Shown here one piece after another: positions 49,946-54,626 of a stretch of 54,626 bases of DNA. Made by a program: the position numbers and the translations under genes. A model generated the notes under the pieces. The model saw only the letters and a program-made list of their open reading frames with translations, ran no database searches and was not told the DNA's origin. Source of the stretch: an uncultured Ruminiclostridium sp. (GTDB lineage: Bacteria > Bacillota > Clostridia > Oscillospirales > Ruminococcaceae). The DNA is taken from positions 1-54,626 of the forward strand of contig CATLBH010000017.1 of NCBI GenBank assembly GCA_949878745.1, given 5' to 3'. Within the stretch, counting starts at the first letter, position 1; each line of letters starts with the position of its first letter.

Positions 49946-52912
49946 ATGAAAAAATATCTGACGTTTTTTTTGTTCCTTTTGGGGGCAGTTTGTGCCTGTT
50001 CGGCTCTCGGAGCCGAGGTTTTTTCCGAAGAGGCTTTTTCCGAAAGAACGATAGTGTACACCTTTGACGACACCAACGGGCTTCCCACCGGGGAGGCCAA
50101 TACGGTTATCCAGACAAGGGAGGGGTATGTATGGATAGGAAGCTACGGGGGATTGATCCGATATGACGGCACGACCTTTCACAATTATTCGGAAAAGGGA
50201 GTGTTCCCCTCCTCCAGCATCAGGTCGCTTTTTCAGGACAGCAAGGGGCGGCTTTGGATAGGCACCAACGATCAGGGGGTTTTTTATTTTGAAAAGGGCG
50301 AATTCACAAAAATAACCCACTCCGACAAGACAAAATTTCTTTCGGTGCGTTCGCTGGGCGAGGGGGAAAACGGGGAGATATATGTGGGAGCCACCTCCGG
50401 GCTGGCGGTGTCGGGGGAGGACGGAAGCCTGACGGAGATAGGGGATATCGGTTCAACCGTTTACAATATCGCGAAGGACAGCAACGGGGTGATGTGGGCC
50501 TGTGTTGACGGCGGGGCGGTTCTTGTGAGGGAAAAAAAAGTTATCGGAAGCTTCGGCTCGGAGGGGCTGAAAGCGCCTATGTATTGTCTCGGAGCCGCCG
50601 CAAACGGAGATATACTTTTGGGCACCAGCGAAAACTACGTTTACAGGGTGTCCTTAAACGACGATAAATACGGGGAGAAGTCATATAAGCTCACCGAATA
50701 CTCCACCGGTGAAATAATGACCGACAACTGGGTGACGGAGGACGGGAAGGGGAATATATGGGCGGCGGCGCAGAACGGACTTGGCTATGTGGATCCAAAC
50801 GGGATCTGGCACACGATTAACAGCGAGCGCACCGCTTCTTCCCGCACCGTATGCTTTGACTATGAGGGAAACGTGTGGGCGGCTTCCAGCAGCTACGGAG
50901 TAATACACGTAGTGGAAAGCCTCTTTTCCAATCCCAATCATACTGCGGGGATCGCCGACGTTTTTATCAATTCTGTCGCCATAGACGATAACGGAAATCA
51001 CTATCTCGGCACCGACAGCGGCATTATAATACTTGACGAACATTTTCGACCCTCGGAGGACGAGGACGCGATTGCGCTTATTGAAGAGCTTAAGGACGAG
51101 AGAGTTCGCAATATAACGAAAAGCGGGGATGGGAGGATATGGATAAGCACCTATTATCAGCACGGACTTTTGGCGTATGACCCGAAAAGCGGGGAAACGG
51201 CCGTGTTCGGAGAGGAAAACGGGCTTTCGGGAAGTCAGACAAGGCTGTCCCTGGAGCTTAAAAACGGCGCAATGGCAATAGCCACGCAGAACGGGGTAAG
51301 CGTTATCGAAAACGACAGGGTGGTTAAAACCTATACTAAAGAAAACGGGTTGGACTATCCCATAATACTCTGTCTTTGCGAGGGCGGTGACGGAACGCTT
51401 TACGCGGGGAGCGACGGACAGGGGATTTACGCCATAAAGGACGATACGGTGACTCATTACGGCTTTGACGAGGGTCTGCCTTCGGGTGTGGTGCTTCGTA
51501 TGCTGACGGACGATAATGGGGAGGGAATGTTTATCAGCGCGGGGAACAGCCTTTATTACTGGGATTTTAAGGAATTCAGGCTTCTTGACAGCTACACCAA
51601 GAGCCCGGGAAGCGTGTTTGACATAATGCTTCGGGGTAACGAGCTTTGGCTTATGCAAAGCAACGGTATCAACATAGTGGACAAGGAAAAGCTGTTGGCG
51701 GGTGAAAATGTGAAGGTGAGGATTCTGGGAGCGGCTTACGGGCTTACGGGCACGCTCAACGCCAATACCTGGAACACGGAAAAGGACGGGACGCTTTATC
51801 TTTGTACCTCCGGGGGGCTGTCGCTGTTGGATTACTCGGATATGGACGAGGAGGAAACGCGGATAATCGCGGCGGTGAACGAGGTTACCGCCGACGAAAA
51901 CGTTTATATTGCTCCCGAAAAAATAAGGCTGGACAGCGGGGTGACAAGACTCACCTTTAGCTTCGCGGCACTTTCTTATACGGGAAAACCGATAAACGTA
52001 AGATACAGGCTTAAGGGCTTTGACGAAGGAGCCACCGTTCTTTCGGGAAGCGAGCCTATGAGCGCCAGCTATACAAATCTTTCGGGGGGAAATTATGAAT
52101 TTTGTATAGAGGTGTTGGATTGGGACGGGGAAAAGGTTATAAATTCGCTTACCGTGCCGGTGCACAAGGAGTATAGGCTCACGGAGCTTGTTTGGTTCAG
52201 GATAGCTTTCGGGGTATCCGTTTTGGCGGTTGTGGTTCTGGCGGCGGTGCTTGCCGTGCATATCAAGACGGCGCGGCTTAAGAAGCGGCAAAAGGAATAT
52301 AAAAGGATCATAGGTGAAGCGCTTCGCACCTTCGCCAACGCCATTGACGCGAAGGATAAGTATACAAACGGACATTCTCTGAGAGTGGCCACTTATTCCA
52401 TGGAGATCGCAAGAAAAATGAATTTGTCGGAGGAGGAGCAGGAGAGAATTTACAATATCGCGCTTTTGCACGATATCGGGAAAATCGGGATCACGGACAG
52501 AATATTGAACAAGCCCGGGAAGCTGACGGAGGAAGAGGCGGAAACGGTGAAAAGGCATCCGCTTATCGGCGGGGAGATACTGAAGGATTTCACTTCCATA
52601 CCGGGAATATGCGAGGGAGCCAAATATCATCATGAGCGGTATGACGGCACCGGGTATAACGAAGGTCTTAAGGGGGAGGAAATTCCGTTTTTCGCCAGGA
52701 TAATCTGCGTCGCGGACAGCTATGATACTATGGCGGGCGGGAGGCACTATCAGAGGAAAAGGGGGAACGAGGAGGTTAAGGAGGAGCTTAGAAGATGTGC
52801 GGGGGGACAGTTTGATCCGGAGATTGTGGGGATTATGATTGAGCTGATTGATGAGGGGAAGGCGCCGGTTAGCTTTGAGGATACTAAGATTAGGATGTTT
52901 TATGAGGAATGA
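49946..52912 (+). CDS. Two-component-propeller sensor fused to an HD-GYP-type phosphodiesterase domain
   Basis: A 988-residue protein: signal peptide (1-24), two seven-bladed propellers of two-component-regulator type (repeats such as GYVWIGSYGGLIRYDG, GRLWIGTNDQGVFYF and GRIWISTYYQHGLLAYD), a Y_Y_Y-like domain (about 660-735, LTFSFAALSYTGKPINVRYR) and one membrane span (about 750-775). A cytoplasmic HD domain follows: HSLRVATYS, HDIGKIGI near 838, KRHPLIGGEIL, HHERYDGTGYNEGL near 894 and ADSYDTM. The domain is HD-GYP-like but has G-Y-N where the signature has G-Y-P. It probably degrades cyclic di-GMP in response to an extracellular ligand. The ATG follows GGGAGAG. Confidence 0.92.
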   Translation: MKKYLTFFLFLLGAVCACSALGAEVFSEEAFSERTIVYTFDDTNGLPTGEANTVIQTREGYVWIGSYGGLIRYDGTTFHNYSEKGVFPSSSIRSLFQDSKGRLWIGTNDQGVFYFEKGEFTKITHSDKTKFLSVRSLGEGENGEIYVGATSGLAVSGEDGSLTEIGDIGSTVYNIAKDSNGVMWACVDGGAVLVREKKVIGSFGSEGLKAPMYCLGAAANGDILLGTSENYVYRVSLNDDKYGEKSYKLTEYSTGEIMTDNWVTEDGKGNIWAAAQNGLGYVDPNGIWHTINSERTASSRTVCFDYEGNVWAASSSYGVIHVVESLFSNPNHTAGIADVFINSVAIDDNGNHYLGTDSGIIILDEHFRPSEDEDAIALIEELKDERVRNITKSGDGRIWISTYYQHGLLAYDPKSGETAVFGEENGLSGSQTRLSLELKNGAMAIATQNGVSVIENDRVVKTYTKENGLDYPIILCLCEGGDGTLYAGSDGQGIYAIKDDTVTHYGFDEGLPSGVVLRMLTDDNGEGMFISAGNSLYYWDFKEFRLLDSYTKSPGSVFDIMLRGNELWLMQSNGINIVDKEKLLAGENVKVRILGAAYGLTGTLNANTWNTEKDGTLYLCTSGGLSLLDYSDMDEEETRIIAAVNEVTADENVYIAPEKIRLDSGVTRLTFSFAALSYTGKPINVRYRLKGFDEGATVLSGSEPMSASYTNLSGGNYEFCIEVLDWDGEKVINSLTVPVHKEYRLTELVWFRIAFGVSVLAVVVLAAVLAVHIKTARLKKRQKEYKRIIGEALRTFANAIDAKDKYTNGHSLRVATYSMEIARKMNLSEEEQERIYNIALLHDIGKIGITDRILNKPGKLTEEEAETVKRHPLIGGEILKDFTSIPGICEGAKYHHERYDGTGYNEGLKGEEIPFFARIICVADSYDTMAGGRHYQRKRGNEEVKEELRRCAGGQFDPEIVGIMIELIDEGKAPVSFEDTKIRMFYEE

Positions 52913-52964
52913 TAGAGGAGGTTGTGAAAAACAAAAAAGCGTCGAAGCCGCGGAATGTTTTTTT

Positions 52965-52995
52965 CGCTTCCTTTTCGGACACCGAAAAGGAAGCG
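52965..52995. repeat. Perfect 14-base hairpin after the HD-GYP gene
   Basis: CGCTTCCTTTTCGG and its exact complement are separated by only ACA. It is not followed by a T run in either direction, so it is not an obvious terminator. A similar hairpin (GCTTTTCTTTCG...CGAAAGGAAAGC) is at 46429-46457. Confidence 0.7.
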
Positions 52996-53032
52996 GGGTG
53001 TGGGGGTAAAACAGAATTAAGGGTACCAAATG

Positions 53033-53126
53033 ATACCAATCCCTTTTTTAACTGACGAAATACACACAGTTTAAAAAGGGATTGCACCCAAAGCACTAAT
53101 CCAACAGTTTTAAAAGGGCTTAGTAT
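53033..53126 (+). repeat. Double-hairpin element, copy 6
   Basis: Almost identical to copy 1: CAATCCC...GGGATTG hairpin, core GCACCCAAAGCACTA and CTAATCC...GGCTTAG, ending GTAT. One arm base differs (GGGCTTAGTAT). No gene follows on this strand. Confidence 0.8.
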
Positions 53127-53208
53127 GAACCTCGCATTATAATATTGCTCAATAAAGTTAATACAGCGAAAAATCTTAATTTAAAAGGGTTTTCCTTTGT
53201 GTTTGTTA

Positions 53209-54132
53209 CTAATTTGTGATTAGTTCAATATTCAATTTCAATTCCTCAACATTTTTATGCGTGTAAATTCGTTCACCAGTATCTTTTGATTTATGCCACA
53301 TAATTCTGTCAATACACACTTTGTTCGCTCCGACAGAATCAAGACGTGAGCGAAAAGTGTGGCGGCATTCATGGGGGGTATGGTTCATTTTCAGCTTTTC
53401 CATTATTTCATACCATAGCAATCTATACTGACTTTGATACAGTTTTTTTCCTTCATATTCAAACAAATAACCGCTTTTTGACTGTTTAAGCCGTTTTTCG
53501 ACAAATGGTCTAATTTTTGAATGAATGGGGACTATACGGTTTTTTCCCGCGTCTGTTTTTGTTCCGCCTTTCATAGTTTCGGCTTGAAGGTCAATATCTT
53601 GTGTTTTCAGGTCGAACATTTCCGAAATTCTAAAGCCGGTATAAAGGAAAAACAGTACGGAATCCACCCAGGGCAGATTTTTGTTTTCCCAGAGCCTTAA
53701 AACTTCTTCATCGGTAAAAATTTGCTTGGTTGTTTCGGGAATGGGTGCCGATGTTATAAGATCGGAATAACATTTTGATATTACATCAAGTTCCATTGCA
53801 AATTTATCCAAATGCCCCCATAGGTTTTTTATCGCGCCTTGGGTTGCGTAGCTTTTTCCGCAGCTGTCAATGGTATCCTGCATTTGATAGGATTTTATTT
53901 GATTGTATTTTAGTTTGGAGTACTTTAAACAGTGCTTGTATGCTGATTTTAACGCCAATTGATTTGATGTTCCCAACTTGACAGCTCTTTTTTCAATCCA
54001 AAGGTCAAATAGTTCCTGTAAGGTAATTTTGTCGGCTTCAATATCCCACGGATTATTGTTGTACTTGGCGAGCATAATAAGACCTTCTTCCCGCGTGGCG
54101 GTGTAGCCGATGGGTTTTTGATGGCCGGACAA
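53209..54132 (-). CDS. Tyrosine site-specific integrase, start uncertain or lost
   Basis: The C-terminal catalytic domain has all five conserved residues: R in TGFRISEM, the Lys in the MKGGTKTDAGKN turn, HxxR in HECRHTF, His in IMWHKSKD and Tyr in RIYTHK. An SAM-like N-terminal DNA-binding domain lies at 30-125. The frame stays open upstream of this TTG to 54216 and encodes NPNRFGTVTKLSGNRRKPF, the conserved arm-binding N-terminus of this family, but then meets a stop with no start codon. I therefore think the gene lost its first codons, probably through an insertion at about 54217. Confidence 0.85.
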   Translation of the reverse strand: MSGHQKPIGYTATREEGLIMLAKYNNNPWDIEADKITLQELFDLWIEKRAVKLGTSNQLALKSAYKHCLKYSKLKYNQIKSYQMQDTIDSCGKSYATQGAIKNLWGHLDKFAMELDVISKCYSDLITSAPIPETTKQIFTDEEVLRLWENKNLPWVDSVLFFLYTGFRISEMFDLKTQDIDLQAETMKGGTKTDAGKNRIVPIHSKIRPFVEKRLKQSKSGYLFEYEGKKLYQSQYRLLWYEIMEKLKMNHTPHECRHTFRSRLDSVGANKVCIDRIMWHKSKDTGERIYTHKNVEELKLNIELITN

Positions 54133-54216
54133 GCCTTCGCGGACAATAAAAGGCTTACGCCTGTTGCCGGACAGCTTTGTTACCGTTCCGAAACGGTTTG
54201 GATTTTTCGTAAATTC

Positions 54217-54626
54217 TCAAAGTAAATGCAACAGTAGCAAGTAAGCTGCATTAAGTGTGAAAAACGGCGGCATTAACTTTAAGAAAAAAGCCAAAAATAA
54301 TAAAAAAGTAAGCTAAAAACAAACAAATCAATAAAAAAAGGCATAGTAAACAAGCCCAAGAAGGAGGCTTCTCAGACTAAATGCAACATTAAATTGCGTT
54401 TACTATGATAAGAAAATTGAAACCATTACTTGATATTTTTAAGCAGCTTTGGCGATTGAATAACATTTTCGGGGGAATAAAAGAGATACCCAAAGCATCG
54501 AGACCCAAACAAATTTTGTGTAAAACCGAATAAAGCACTTCCGATCAGCCAAGACTTAAGTCAAGGAAAAACTGAAAGGAAGTGTTTTAATAATGGAAAA
54601 AACATAAAAGGAGCTGCTTAAGGAAT
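54217..54626. other. Gene-poor, palindrome-rich region, possibly an insertion-sequence end
   Basis: No gene is convincing in the last 410 bases. Features: CATAGTAAAC (54342-54351) and GTTTACTATG (54398-54407) are exact inverted copies; TAAATGCAACA occurs twice (about 54223 and 54380); AAAGCACTTCC (54533-54543) pairs with GGAAGTGTTTT (54579-54589). Just after this hairpin, GAAAGGAAG and ATG 54593 begin a frame that stops after four codons. The stretch joins the integrase gene where its start should be. Confidence 0.4.

Noticed and set aside
50681-53029. A 782-codon open frame on the minus strand
   Set aside because: It is antisense to the well-supported propeller-HD-GYP gene, has no domain signatures and is rich in Arg, His and Pro, as expected from the shadow of a codon-biased gene.

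Overview
The window looks like a chromosomal segment of an endospore-forming, motile, anaerobic Clostridia member (Bacillota; an Oscillospirales or Ruminococcus-like gut lineage is my guess). The evidence is a spore-coat operon cotJABC, a germination amidase cwlD next to radA, an oxygen-sensitive indolepyruvate:ferredoxin oxidoreductase, two methyl-accepting chemotaxis proteins, Gram-positive AGGAGG ribosome sites throughout, and a C-terminal wall-anchor-like tail on a large surface protein. I recognised no rRNA or tRNA gene and no CRISPR array.

Layout. Bases 1-123 are the end of an IS5-type insertion sequence with the first codons of its transposase. Bases 124-8890 are an AT-rich integrative mobile element: a primase-helicase-like replication protein, an unknown protein, a soluble FtsK-type ATPase, two unknown proteins and a large serine recombinase. 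Next come an ADP-ribosylglycohydrolase, a DUF4143-type ATPase and the remnant of a second one (8916-11837). The housekeeping/sporulation block follows (cotJC-cotJB-cotJA, radA, cwlD, a 2-hydroxyacid dehydrogenase, an Lgt-family protein, two DUF4190-like proteins; 11952-21234). At 22061-26394 a LytTR two-component system lies divergent to an ECF-type sigma factor and a secreted acidic membrane protein. After a VapD-like gene pair comes an aromatic 2-keto-acid operon (methyltransferase, iorA, iorB, paaK-type ligase, ACT protein; 27146-32136). Then a chemoreceptor, a 1150-aa surface protein with tandem repeats, a PhnB-like protein, a propeller protein with a GH27 glycosidase, a DUF4956/VTC pair, and a signalling cluster (second chemoreceptor, hybrid kinase, amidohydrolase, propeller-HD-GYP protein; 44163-52912). 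The right end holds a tyrosine integrase that lacks a normal start, beside about 400 bases of gene-poor, palindrome-rich DNA.

How the genes work together. The iorA-iorB-paaK-ACT genes form one coherent unit: a keto acid is oxidised to an acyl-CoA, or the reverse, with a CoA ligase and an amino-acid-sensing ACT protein. The response regulator and kinase are an operon. Their divergent intergenic region carries a 20-bp-period direct repeat placed correctly to activate both the regulator promoter and the sigma-factor promoter, so the sigma factor and its partner membrane protein are likely outputs.

The most interesting structure is a family of double-hairpin elements. Two hairpins whose stems differ from copy to copy but stay paired flank a conserved core, CACCCAAAGCACTA. 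Several copies end within a few bases of a ribosome-binding site in the sense orientation (methyltransferase, iorA, first chemoreceptor; a single-hairpin relative for the VTC gene). They could be mobile palindromic repeats, leader RNAs, or both. At least two further palindromic repeat types occur and are nested in one another.
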